From contig DJEL01000033.1 in assembly GCA_002432425.1 (NCBI GenBank), positions 1-20,573 of the forward strand: a stretch of 20,573 nt of DNA, written 5' to 3'. This document shows, piece after piece, positions 1-6,348 of the stretch. Below the pieces are notes generated by a model. That model searched no databases and had not been told where the DNA came from. It saw only the letters and a list, made by a program, of their open reading frames with translations. Source of the DNA: Lachnospiraceae bacterium UBA5899. GTDB lineage: Bacteria; Bacillota; Clostridia; Lachnospirales; Lachnospiraceae. Made by a program: the position numbers and the translations under genes. The stretch's first letter is position 1; every line of letters begins with the position of its first letter.

Positions 1-56
<56 letters not shown>

Positions 57-88
57 CTTTTTTATTCCTTGGGCAGTCAGGGAATTTT
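57..88 (+). terminator. T run and weak hairpin behind the tRNA
   Basis: A run of Ts starts at 58. An imperfect hairpin follows, with arms ATTCCTT (64-70) and AGGGAAT (79-85), one G-T pair and an 8-base loop, then four Ts. This fits the end of the tRNA transcript, but the stem is weak, so the T run at 58-63 alone may be what counts. Confidence 0.4.
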
Positions 89-95
89 GTTATTT

Positions 96-147
96 GTGTT
101 ACATTTCGACGGAACGAAAGGATATCCGAAATGTAGCACTTTTTTTA
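96..147 (+). terminator. Rho-independent terminator-like hairpin, 13-bp stem
   Basis: GTGTTACATTTCG (96-108) pairs with CGAAATGTAGCAC (127-139), with one G-T pair and an 18-base loop, and is followed at once by a run of eight Ts (140-147). The stem and T tract are those of an intrinsic terminator, probably ending read-through from the tRNA. The loop is larger than usual. Confidence 0.7.
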
Positions 148-204
148 TATGGTGTCAACGGTCAGATTGATGTGGTTGGCGGGACTTTTGCGTATTTGGC
201 AGAG

Positions 205-454
205 TTTACGTGCTGATGAGAGAAAAATGTTCCAAAGCACGTAGGAATTAGCTGAGTTTACGTGCTGATGGGAGAAAAATGTTCAAAGGCACGTAGAAAG
301 TTGGCGGTGTTTACGTGCTGATGAAAATAAATGAATAAAAAGCACGTAAAAGCCGAGAATGTTTTACGTGCCTATAAAAGAAAATGAACAAAAGGTACGT
401 AACACCGAAGTAAAATATACGTGCTTATAGAAGAAAAAGAGCAAATAGCACGTA
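205..454. repeat. Array of five regularly spaced inverted repeats (TACGTGC-N23-GCACGTA)
   Basis: Five copies are present at 207-243, 259-295, 312-348, 365-401 and 418-454. Each is exactly 37 bases: TACGTGC, a 23-base purine-rich centre, then GCACGTA (copy 4 has GTACGTA, which keeps pairing through a G-U). Start-to-start distances are 52, 53, 53 and 53 bases. Four of the five begin with TTTACGTGC (copy 5 has TATACGTGC). The centre is similar between copies (TGATG or TTATA, then GAGAAAAATG-like purines), while the 15-16 bases between copies differ. The 53-base period is not a multiple of three, so this is not a coding repeat. The array stops about 20 bases before the AGGAGG upstream of the protease gene, so it could be in its leader RNA or act as a DNA binding array. 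I do not recognise the element. Confidence 0.9.
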
Positions 455-496
455 AACAGGAAATCCGGTAAGATAGGAGGGGCGAAAAGAAAGTAT

Positions 497-1315
497 ATGG
501 ACGAACAGAATAAGCAGCAGACAAAGAAGCAAGCATCCATTATTCAGGAGAAAACCACCGAAACGAATGGAAAAGTTGTAAAGAGCGAAAAGACTATAAA
601 GAGCGGAAAAACTGAAGCGAATGGAAAAAATGTGAAAAGGGAAAAAAACGCAGAGGCTGTAAAGATTTTGACTATAATAGCGATAGTCATCATTATTGCA
701 ACCATCGGTATTTTAATCCGACGAGGAAATGCTGGTACAGAGCGGAATAATGGAAACAGTTGCGTGTTAAAAATAGAAACTCCTTATCTATCCGGACAGG
801 GAATACTTTATTCATACAAGGGAGAAAACGCTTATATTCTGACAGCCGGTCATATGATGCTGGGAATGAATATAGGGGCAGAATGCGATGTTACTTTTGG
901 CGTATCGGGAGATACGAAAAAAGCAACGCTTCTGTATCTTTCTGAAAATGCGGATATTGCCATTCTGCAGGCGGCAAAGGATGATTTTAAGGGGGTAAAA
1001 ACGGCAGCTTTTGAAGTATCCCGTTATGATGCGTTGAAGGAAGGGGATACTGTCCGCTTTTTATGTTATGAAGAAGGCGCGGATGCCTCGGTGACCGAGG
1101 GAACCATTACCGATACCTGGATTTATCTGGATGATTTCGGCATCAATATGATGCTGGTGGAAGCCGAAACTCATTCCGGCATGTCGGGATGCGGCGTTTA
1201 TGATGCGGAAGAGTATCTGGTAGGGATTTTGTGCGGCAGCAGTGAGGACGGAACGGAGGCTGCCATTCTGCCCTTATCCATTATAAGGTCGGAAATTATG
1301 CAGGCGGGGTTATAA
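497..1315 (+). CDS. Membrane-anchored trypsin-like serine protease (S1/DegP-type fold, no PDZ domain)
   Basis: The 272-residue protein has a charged, Lys-rich N-terminus with a loose internal repeat (NGK..KSEK / NGKNVKREK, residues 24-50), one hydrophobic segment (about 56-74) and then a chymotrypsin-fold domain (about 88-270). All three catalytic residues are in place: His119 in TAGH, Asp153 in NADIAIL and Ser230 in SGMSGCG. Positive charge before the hydrophobic segment suggests the N-terminus is inside and the protease outside. There is no C-terminal PDZ domain, so it is not a standard HtrA. An AGGAGG lies at 475-480, 16 bases from this ATG, longer than the normal spacing; I saw no better in-frame start. 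It appears to be a single-gene unit. Substrate is unknown. Family assignment is confident; role (surface or envelope proteolysis, or stress sensing) is inference. Confidence 0.85.
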   Translation: MDEQNKQQTKKQASIIQEKTTETNGKVVKSEKTIKSGKTEANGKNVKREKNAEAVKILTIIAIVIIIATIGILIRRGNAGTERNNGNSCVLKIETPYLSGQGILYSYKGENAYILTAGHMMLGMNIGAECDVTFGVSGDTKKATLLYLSENADIAILQAAKDDFKGVKTAAFEVSRYDALKEGDTVRFLCYEEGADASVTEGTITDTWIYLDDFGINMMLVEAETHSGMSGCGVYDAEEYLVGILCGSSEDGTEAAILPLSIIRSEIMQAGL

Positions 1316-1419
1316 CCGCCAGTAATTATACATTTTGTGAAAAAGCAAATAGGCAGGCATATAAACGAATTGTCATTGCAAATAGAAAGCAGAACTTCCC
1401 AGACATGAAAATATCCGTC

Positions 1420-1449
1420 TTGTAACATGTTTACATGTTGTGATACAAT
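1420..1449 (+). promoter_or_regulatory. Candidate promoter of ybaK with an internal palindrome
   Basis: TTGTAA (1420-1425) and TACAAT (1444-1449) are separated by 18 bases. The spacer region contains AACATG-TTTA-CATGTT (1424-1439), a 6-bp inverted repeat that overlaps the -35 box and could be an operator. Seen by eye only; no transcription start is known. Confidence 0.45.
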
Positions 1450-1456
1450 GTCAAGT

Positions 1457-1561
1457 ACAGTAATCTATATGTATGATACAGAAGGCGCAGATGCAGTAAC
1501 CTATATGTACAATGCAGAAGGGAAGATGCAGAACCTACATGTGCGATACGGAAGGACAGGT
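1457..1561. repeat. Three imperfect tandem repeats of about 35 bp before ybaK
   Basis: Units start at 1457 (ACAGTAATCTATATG), 1493 (GCAGTAACCTATATG) and 1528 (GCAGAACCTACATG), with lengths of 36, 35 and 34 bases. Each ends in a GAAGG/GGAAGG-rich stretch. The last unit supplies the GGAAGGACAGG that serves as ribosome binding site for ybaK at 1567. The repeats sit in the presumed 5' leader. Confidence 0.8.
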
Positions 1562-1566
1562 GCAGC

Positions 1567-2052
1567 ATGGGTAAAAAAGCAGATGAGAAAACCAATGTCA
1601 TGAGAGTGCTTGACCAGAAAAAGATTTCCTATAAAAGCTATTGTTATGTGGAAACCGGCGCGGTGAACGGCATGGAAGTAGCGGAAATTCTAAAGGAAAA
1701 TCCCGATACCGTGTTTAAGACGCTTGTAACGGTTGGAAAGACAGGAAATCATTATGTGTTTGTGGTTCCGGTCAACAGGGAACTTGATTTGAAAAAGGCG
1801 GCTGCGGCAGCCGGGGAAAAGAGTATAGAAATGTTGAAAGCAAAGGATTTGCTGCCTCTTACCGGCTATGTGCACGGCGGTTGTTCGCCCATAGGAATGA
1901 AAAAGCTGTTCAAAACCTTTATTCATAAGACGGCGGCAGACTATGAAACTATTTTATTCAGCGGCGGGAAAATCGGTTATCAGGTGGAAGTATCACTTGC
2001 CGATTTGCAGAAGGTAATACCGGTGCAGACCGCCGATATAGCAGAGGAGTAA
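1567..2052 (+). CDS. ybaK: Cys-tRNA(Pro)/Cys-tRNA(Cys) deacylase, YbaK/EbsC family
   Basis: The 161-residue protein is the normal length for YbaK. It has the family's N-terminal TNVMRVL, the VFKTLV segment with the conserved Lys51, the RELDLKKAA helix, the GGCSPIG loop (104-110) and a C-terminal SGGKIGYQVEVSLADL strand-helix. YbaK removes cysteine that prolyl-tRNA synthetase wrongly attaches to tRNA-Pro, so it is a cytosolic trans-editing factor. The following gene is a serine acetyltransferase of the cysteine pathway, so the pairing makes biochemical sense although cysE seems to have its own promoter. The start has GGAAGGACAGG 6 bases upstream. Assignment is firm; in vivo substrate range is inferred from the family. 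Confidence 0.93.
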   Translation: MGKKADEKTNVMRVLDQKKISYKSYCYVETGAVNGMEVAEILKENPDTVFKTLVTVGKTGNHYVFVVPVNRELDLKKAAAAAGEKSIEMLKAKDLLPLTGYVHGGCSPIGMKKLFKTFIHKTAADYETILFSGGKIGYQVEVSLADLQKVIPVQTADIAEE

Positions 2053-2063
2053 TGGCGGTTTTC

Positions 2064-2105
2064 GCGGGGAAAACACGTTGACAAACTGTTTTCCCTGCAT
2101 ATGCT
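2064..2105 (+). promoter_or_regulatory. Candidate cysE promoter lying inside a 12-bp inverted repeat
   Basis: GCGGGGAAAACA (2064-2075) and TGTTTTCCCTGC (2087-2098) form a 12-bp inverted repeat (one G-T) with an 11-base centre. That centre contains a perfect TTGACA -35 box (2078-2083). TATGCT (2100-2105) follows at 16 bases as a possible -10 box. No T run follows the hairpin, so an operator-promoter reading fits better than a terminator. Confidence 0.5.
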
Positions 2106-2128
2106 AAGAAAAAGAAGGATATGACATC

Positions 2129-2794
2129 ATGGGTTTTATAAAATTTATCAAAGAAGAAATGCAGGTAATCAAGGAGCGGGACCCGGCAATGCATTCCAAT
2201 ATGGAAGTGTTTTTGTACCCCAGCTTCAAGGCAATTATTTATTACCGCATTGCACATAAATTGTACGAGGGAAAGCATTATTTCTGGGCAAGATGGGTTT
2301 CCCAGAAAGGCGCCAGAAAGACGGGTATCGAAATTCATCCCGGCGCCCAGATTGGCAAAGGCTTGTTTATTGACCACGGAAACGGCGTGATCATCGGGGA
2401 AACAGCCATTGTGGGTGACAATGTAACCCTTTATCAGGGAGTTACCCTTGGAGGTACCGGTAAAGAGCACGGAAAGCGCCACCCGACGCTTTGCAACAAT
2501 GTTATGGTAAGTGCGGGCGCCAAAGTACTGGGTTCCTTTACCATAGGTGAAAATTCCAAGATTGGCGCGGGCAGCGTGGTGCTGGAAGAAGTACCGCCCA
2601 ACTCTACGGTAGTCGGTGTTCCCGGACGCGTTGTAAAACGGAACAACCAGTCCGTACCGAGAGAGGATATGAACCAGATAGACCTTCCGAACCCGGTTCT
2701 CGAAGATATCCAGAGACTGCAGCATAACAATGAAGAACTGCAGAAACGCATTAAGGATTTGGAAGAAGAACTTTCTTTATTACGCAGACAGTAA
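2129..2794 (+). CDS. cysE: Serine O-acetyltransferase
   Basis: The 221-residue protein makes O-acetylserine from serine and acetyl-CoA, the first committed step of cysteine synthesis, in the cytosol. An N-terminal helical part (about 1-60) precedes left-handed beta-helix hexapeptide repeats (about 65-165) with the family signatures FIDHGNGVIIGETA, GVTLGGTGKEHGKRHPT and KIGAGSVVL. The catalytic residues by alignment with E. coli CysE are Asp82/His83 and His118. The last 30 residues (about 190-220) are strongly heptad-like Leu/Glu/Lys, a predicted coiled coil in place of the usual short tail, which may alter oligomer form or binding to cysteine synthase. The start is set by AAGAAGGAT 8 bases before the ATG; an ATG at 2121 is out of frame. 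Confidence 0.95.
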   Translation: MGFIKFIKEEMQVIKERDPAMHSNMEVFLYPSFKAIIYYRIAHKLYEGKHYFWARWVSQKGARKTGIEIHPGAQIGKGLFIDHGNGVIIGETAIVGDNVTLYQGVTLGGTGKEHGKRHPTLCNNVMVSAGAKVLGSFTIGENSKIGAGSVVLEEVPPNSTVVGVPGRVVKRNNQSVPREDMNQIDLPNPVLEDIQRLQHNNEELQKRIKDLEEELSLLRRQ

Positions 2795-2862
2795 AATGCG
2801 GCTTCAGGGGGATGTGGCCGTCATTTTCGGATACACACAACGGACGAAAGGAGGAAACTTAT

Positions 2863-3141
2863 ATGGATTTTATTAAGAAAGTAGAAGAAACCGCTACCAG
2901 CAAGGGGAAGGTAGTAGTAGATAAAGCAAAGCAGCTTGCGGAAATTGCCAGCCTGAAAAGTCAGATTGGAACCTGCGAAGAGGTGATTAAGAAAAATTAC
3001 GCAGAAATCGGAAAGCTGTATTACGAAAACTATGCGAATTGCCCGGAGGAGCTTTTTGAAAAGCAGTGCAGAGCGATTACCAATGCACAGGCCGGAGCAA
3101 AAGAATTAGAGCAGAAAATTAAAGACATTAAGGGTGTGTAA
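2863..3141 (+). CDS. Small coiled-coil protein of unknown function
   Basis: The predicted product has 92 residues. The start at 2863 is chosen because AAAGGAGGAAACTT sits directly upstream; a longer in-frame reading from 2812 has no such site. The protein begins MDFIKKVEETATSKGKVVVD and continues as a Lys/Glu-rich helix (IASLKSQIGTCEEVIKKNYAEIGKLYY) and a second helix to the end. It is cytosolic by composition. The sequence resembles the N-terminal helical part of zinc-ribbon proteins of Clostridia, but the ribbon cysteines are absent here. It lies 68 bases after cysE and may be cotranscribed. Function not recognised. Confidence 0.75.
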   Translation: MDFIKKVEETATSKGKVVVDKAKQLAEIASLKSQIGTCEEVIKKNYAEIGKLYYENYANCPEELFEKQCRAITNAQAGAKELEQKIKDIKGV

Positions 3142-3159
3142 AGAGGAAGGAAAGAGGAA

Positions 3160-3183
3160 GGGAGGAAGCTTAGTCTTCCTCCC
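3160..3183. terminator. Hairpin between convergent genes
   Basis: GGGAGGAAG (3160-3168), a 6-base loop and CTTCCTCCC (3175-3183) make a perfect 9-bp stem over the stop codon of the minus-strand DUF202 gene. On the plus strand a T run comes only 8 bases later (3192-3197). It may serve the gene ending at 3141; as an intrinsic terminator it is not ideal. Confidence 0.45.
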
Positions 3184-3568
3184 AATGATACATTTTTTCT
3201 TCCGTTTCTTCAGCTAAAACCGAGATGCGCTGTTCAATCTCGGCAAGTTCTTTTTTGAGCCGGGGATAAGTGGTGGCATCTTTGTAAATGAAGAATGCGG
3301 CTGCAAGAAGCAGGAAGGCGGTAAGGCCGGCGGTAAAAACTTTACTGACTCCGAGCAGGGGGAGCGCCTGATACAGGGTGGCAGCACTGCCAAGAAGGGT
3401 GACGATGGTTCGCAGATAGGAAAGATGAGTACGTTCCGCAGCGAGCCTGCTGTTATTCAAAGCAAGAGAGGTACGGACTTTGGACAATTCTGTACGTTCT
3501 GTTGCCATATGATTTTGATTAATGGCCATAGCTTCATTCGTAGGCATGGTTTCCTTTTTTTCTAACAT
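3170..3568 (-). CDS. DUF202 (YidH-like) small membrane protein
   Basis: The 132-residue protein carries the DUF202 signature, seen as LAAERTHLSYLRT (about 42-54), followed by two hydrophobic segments (about 51-71 and 76-95) and a short charged, coiled-coil-like C-terminal tail. A 40-residue polar N-terminus precedes the domain and contains a second ERTELSKVRTSLAL stretch that looks like a partial copy of the same motif (24-37). The minus-strand start has AGGAGAT 6 bases upstream. It runs convergent with the small coiled-coil gene. DUF202 proteins have no settled function. Family call is confident. Confidence 0.82.
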   Translation of the reverse strand: MLEKKETMPTNEAMAINQNHMATERTELSKVRTSLALNNSRLAAERTHLSYLRTIVTLLGSAATLYQALPLLGVSKVFTAGLTAFLLLAAAFFIYKDATTYPRLKKELAEIEQRISVLAEETEEKMYHWEED

Positions 3569-3624
3569 GGTCTATCTCCTTTTCTTTTTATTTTATATCT
3601 GAAATCCACAAAATACAATCTCCA

Positions 3625-3653
3625 TTTATAACACAGACAGGTTTGCCGGCCAA
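3625..3653 (-). promoter_or_regulatory. Candidate promoter for the DUF202 gene
   Basis: On the minus strand, TTGGCC (3648-3653) and TATAAA (3625-3630) are separated by 17 bases. They lie about 55 bases before the start codon. Only motif-level support. Confidence 0.4.
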
Positions 3654-3720
3654 TATGCATAAAGTTGTGAAAGATGCTTTGAAAAAGTGTTTTTTCATAT
3701 ACTTAAAATAAATGGGCACA

Positions 3721-3744
3721 ATATGCCTCACAAATACGGCATAT
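3721..3744. promoter_or_regulatory. Palindromic operator candidate before the XRE regulator
   Basis: ATATGCC (3721-3727) and GGCATAT (3738-3744) form a perfect 7-bp inverted repeat with a 10-base centre, about 70 bases before the chosen start of the XRE gene. The two half-site centres are 17 bases apart. XRE-type regulators often bind such sites for autoregulation; that link is inferred. Confidence 0.45.
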
Positions 3745-3814
3745 CATGTACTTCTTTGCTTTCTTCTTACTTGATATGATTACGTTATCATGCAAAAAGG
3801 CAGGATATGACAGG

Positions 3815-4144
3815 ATGAAAGAGAAGAAAAATTGTAATGTGGAGATTGGGAAAAGGTTAAAACAAATTCGGGAAAACATGAATTATTCACAAGCCGAATT
3901 TGCGGAGATTTTAGATGTCAGTGATGACCACTATCGCAGACTGGAAAGCGGAGCCAGTGGACTTACCGTAGAAAAACTGCAGCTTTTATTTGAAAAGTTA
4001 CACATAGACAGCAATTACCTGGTAAATGGGCAGAAGAAGGACGATTTTGATTTGGACGCCTATCTGGCAAGCTGTGACCGTAAGAAAAGAGATGAGCTGC
4101 TGACAAGATGTCTGGAATACATCGGAAAACTGGTAACCAGATAA
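3815..4144 (+). CDS. XRE-family (Cro/CI-type) transcriptional regulator
   Basis: The predicted product has 109 residues. An HTH_3 domain occupies about 10-67: IGKRLKQIRENMNYSQAEFA, then EILDVSDDHYRRLESG as turn and recognition helix. A short acidic linker and a C-terminal helix (about 85-109) follow and may mediate dimerisation. I chose ATG 3815 because AAGGCAGGA lies 9 bases upstream; the frame is open further back to 3746, which would add a hydrophobic, unlikely N-terminus. The gene stands 97 bases before the sigma-factor gene on the same strand and could control it. DNA-binding assignment is firm, target unknown. Confidence 0.85.
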   Translation: MKEKKNCNVEIGKRLKQIRENMNYSQAEFAEILDVSDDHYRRLESGASGLTVEKLQLLFEKLHIDSNYLVNGQKKDDFDLDAYLASCDRKKRDELLTRCLEYIGKLVTR

Positions 4145-4241
4145 TCAACTATACAATATGCAATGGCATAGCAATGAAAGACAGATGCCGCTGCATGTCG
4201 GGGAATAAAGGATATAGGCGGGAGAGGTACGAAGAAAAGGT

Positions 4242-4745
4242 ATGGAGGAGAGAGAAGCTTTTCGGGAGTTTTATTTGAATTACGCTAAGAAACTGTATCG
4301 GATAGTAGAACGTTTGCAGGAGATACAAGAAGGTAAAGTGGGAGATATTACGGAAGATGTTGTGCAGGAAAGCTTTTTAGTGGCATTTGTGAAATGGGAC
4401 GAGATACGGAAATCCAGTAAGCCGCTGGGATGGCTTGTTGTAACTGCCAAGTATATCATTTATAATCAAATCAGGATGAAGGACAATCAGACGATTTCTT
4501 ATCAGGAGATAGATGTGATTGAGAATATAGGAGCCATAGACCCTAACCTGGATTTGATTGACACCAATCAGCTTTTGAGGGAAACGCTGACGGAGCCGGA
4601 AGAAAGAGAAATGTTTACCTATTATCTGTATGGATATAAGTCAGCGGAAATTGCAGAGAAAATGAACATGAACGAAAATACGGTGCGTGTAAAGATTAAG
4701 AGAATTAAGGATAAGATAAGGGGAAACTGGAATGAAAGCAAGTAA
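4242..4745 (+). CDS. RNA polymerase sigma-70 family factor, ECF-like
   Basis: The 167-residue protein has a sigma region 2 (about 5-85), with DVVQESFLVAFVKWDEI as the core-binding helix and LGWLVVTAKYIIYNQIR as region 2.3-2.4. A short linker is followed by region 4 (about 112-163), with the helix-turn-helix GYKSAEIAEKMNMNENTVRVKIKRIKDKIR. Length and the two-domain form fit ECF-type sigma factors. Its last 14 bases overlap the start of the DUF4367 gene, the usual translational coupling of a sigma factor with its anti-sigma factor. GGGAGAGG lies 15 bases upstream of the ATG, rather far. Regulon unknown; the secreted-protein gene at 5812 is a reasonable candidate. Confidence 0.88.
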   Translation: MEEREAFREFYLNYAKKLYRIVERLQEIQEGKVGDITEDVVQESFLVAFVKWDEIRKSSKPLGWLVVTAKYIIYNQIRMKDNQTISYQEIDVIENIGAIDPNLDLIDTNQLLRETLTEPEEREMFTYYLYGYKSAEIAEKMNMNENTVRVKIKRIKDKIRGNWNESK

Positions 4746-5664
4746 TAAGCAGGCTTCGGAACGTGGAATGAACCAGACTTCCACGGAAGAACTGATTAAA
4801 CAACTGGAAAACAGGCTGGACTGGCTTACCAGTCAACCGGCTGAGGATATGGATGAAGAGGAAATAGAGAATATCCTAAATCTTCTGGACACGTTAAAGC
4901 CCCTGCCCGGCGAAAATACATTTAACCCGGAAGAAGCTTTTGAATGCCTGGAAAAGGATTACCTGCATAACCCGGAAAAGCTGGAGCAGGCTTCGGAAGA
5001 AGCGGACAGGGTGGAACTGATAACAGTTTTACGGGAGAAAACGGAGAATATCGAACCCAAGCATACCGATATCAAGAAGCATCGTCGTTTCCGGGTACTG
5101 AAAAATGTGGGAATTGCCGCGGCTATTATGATTTTGGTATTTTCCGGTCTGAACCTTGCAACCTATGCTACGGCAAAGAAGGGCTTGTTCGACCTTATCA
5201 TCAACCGTAAAAATACCATGTCCAACATGTATGTGGGGGATGGGGATATGGGTATGAACTATGAGGTGCATGATAAAGAAGTGTACACTTCGTGGGATGA
5301 GGTACCAGATGAAGCAAAGGAAGGAATTTTGCTGCCGGGATATTTGCCGGAAGGAATGGAACTGGAAGAAATAAAAATATGTGGTGATTATCCGCAACGT
5401 ATAGAAGTACGATATATAAACTGCAATAATTTCAGTGAGTATGTCAGAATTTCGGTAAGGCAGTTTGAAGCCGAAAAGATAAAGGATGAGATAACCTATC
5501 CACAGGCAGAGTATTCCGATACGGAAATTATCAACGCAGTAGAGTATCATATATATAAACTTGAGGATGAAAATCTTATTTTTTTTGTACAGGGAGATAA
5601 CATTTATTATGTGTATTCTACGTTGCCGATAGAAGAGATAAAAGAAATAGCTGTGTCATTTTAA
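4732..5664 (+). CDS. Membrane-bound anti-sigma factor candidate with C-terminal DUF4367
   Basis: The 310-residue protein has a cytosolic acidic N-terminal part (about 1-118), a basic stop (KKHRRFRVLK), one membrane segment (about 125-147) and an extracytoplasmic part. The outer part ends in a DUF4367-type domain (about 190-310), recognisable by the YTSWDEVPDEAKEGILLPGYLPEGMEL motif near its start. This is the layout of Clostridial anti-sigma factors paired with ECF sigma genes: inner region binds sigma, outer domain senses. The gene overlaps the sigma gene by 14 bases. AAGGGGAAACTGGA just before the ATG supports the start; a second Met at residue 13 is possible. The stimulus is not evident from sequence. 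Confidence 0.82.
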   Translation: MKASNKQASERGMNQTSTEELIKQLENRLDWLTSQPAEDMDEEEIENILNLLDTLKPLPGENTFNPEEAFECLEKDYLHNPEKLEQASEEADRVELITVLREKTENIEPKHTDIKKHRRFRVLKNVGIAAAIMILVFSGLNLATYATAKKGLFDLIINRKNTMSNMYVGDGDMGMNYEVHDKEVYTSWDEVPDEAKEGILLPGYLPEGMELEEIKICGDYPQRIEVRYINCNNFSEYVRISVRQFEAEKIKDEITYPQAEYSDTEIINAVEYHIYKLEDENLIFFVQGDNIYYVYSTLPIEEIKEIAVSF

Positions 5665-5667
5665 GAG

Positions 5668-5727
5668 AGAGCTTTATGAATTTTCGACAAAGAAATTCAT
5701 AAAGCTCTTAAATTTTAAAATTTTTTT
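5668..5727 (+). terminator. Terminator of the sigma / anti-sigma operon
   Basis: A 15-bp perfect stem, GAGCTTTATGAATTT (5669-5683) with AAATTCATAAAGCTC (5693-5707), has a 9-base loop and extends by further weak pairs. A T-rich stretch with seven Ts at 5721-5727 follows. It starts 4 bases after the stop codon. The stem is long and AT-rich, so it may also protect the 3' end. Confidence 0.75.
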
Positions 5728-5734
5728 ACTTTTT

Positions 5735-5771
5735 TTGAAACAAAAGTGCTTTCTGAACACATATATATAAT
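5735..5771 (+). promoter_or_regulatory. Weak promoter candidate for the secreted protein gene
   Basis: TTGAAA (5735-5740) is followed by an AT-alternating stretch with TATATA (5762-5767) and TATAAT (5766-5771). The spacings of 21 and 25 bases are too long for a standard sigma-A promoter, so an alternative sigma factor, perhaps the one encoded at 4242, may read this region. That is inference. Confidence 0.3.
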
Positions 5772-5811
5772 GAGGGGGAAAAATACAAAAAAATTTCAGG
5801 AGGAAAAAACA

Positions 5812-6333
5812 ATGAAGAAAAGAAACAGAAGCAAAATTTTATCACTGCTATTATCGGCAATTCTTTTTGCGGGAATTATTCCGACAGATGTTTTGGCGGC
5901 AAGTTCGGTTGAGAGTATGCAGATGTATGTACGGGAATCAGCTATGGAAAATCCGGATGTAGTAATGTACGGAAATCCTAACGAAAACAATATGAGCAGA
6001 GATGCCAGTTATCTAATAAACTGCAATATCTCGGCAGCTTATATGAGTTATGGTCTCTACATTCAGACAGAAACGGGAACCAAGATAACAGCATCTGAAC
6101 TGGGTGTAAAGGACATTAAGGTTCAGCAAAAAAATGGTATTTTCTGGACCACCATTGCAACCTCGGGGGGAGGTTCTATTACAAATGATGATTGGTTCCT
6201 TGGTTCTTGTGACTGTAAAAACGCAGTAAGCGGAGAAATCTATCGCATTAAATGCACACATTTTGCCTACATAGGAGGAAATTATTATCATTATGACCAC
6301 ACGTCTGATTCATTTACATATGTCAAACCCTGA
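5812..6333 (+). CDS. Small secreted protein of unknown function (DUF6147-like)
   Basis: The predicted product has 173 residues. The start at 5812 is set by AGGAGGAAAAAAC upstream; the longer frame from 5746 lacks a site. Residues 1-29 are a clear Sec signal peptide: basic KKRNRSK, hydrophobic core, then PTDVLA before AS. The mature part (about 144 residues) is rich in Ser, Thr, Tyr and Gly with beta-strand-like segments (YGLYIQTE, GIFWTTIA, GEIYRIKCTHFAYIGGNYYHY). It has four Cys, two as CDC, that could form disulfides. The pattern recalls the small secreted DUF6147 proteins of Firmicutes, a tentative likeness. It follows the sigma/anti-sigma pair and precedes the KTSC gene by 15 bases, probably one transcript with it. 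Role not known. Confidence 0.78.
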   Translation: MKKRNRSKILSLLLSAILFAGIIPTDVLAASSVESMQMYVRESAMENPDVVMYGNPNENNMSRDASYLINCNISAAYMSYGLYIQTETGTKITASELGVKDIKVQQKNGIFWTTIATSGGGSITNDDWFLGSCDCKNAVSGEIYRIKCTHFAYIGGNYYHYDHTSDSFTYVKP

Positions 6334-6348
6334 TAAGGAGATTATTAA

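Noticed and set aside
205..454. CRISPR array
   Set aside because: Repeat units differ in the centre, the unique linkers are only 15-16 bases and each unit is itself a long hairpin. No cas gene is in the window.
2064..2098. Terminator of ybaK
   Set aside because: The stem is good, but no T run follows (the next bases are ATATGCTAAG) and the loop holds a perfect TTGACA, favouring an operator-promoter reading.
1958..2725. 255-residue open frame on the minus strand opposite ybaK/cysE
   Set aside because: It lies antisense to clearly conserved serine acetyltransferase coding sequence, has no recognisable domain and no ribosome binding site; a shadow frame.
3746..3814. N-terminal extension of the XRE regulator (start at 3746)
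   Set aside because: The extra 23 residues are hydrophobic, overlap the palindromic region just upstream and have no ribosome binding site; 3815 has one.
5029..5550. 173-residue open frame on the minus strand opposite the anti-sigma gene
   Set aside because: It overlaps the well-supported DUF4367 gene over its whole length and has a low-complexity, Phe/Ile/Tyr-rich translation typical of antisense reading.
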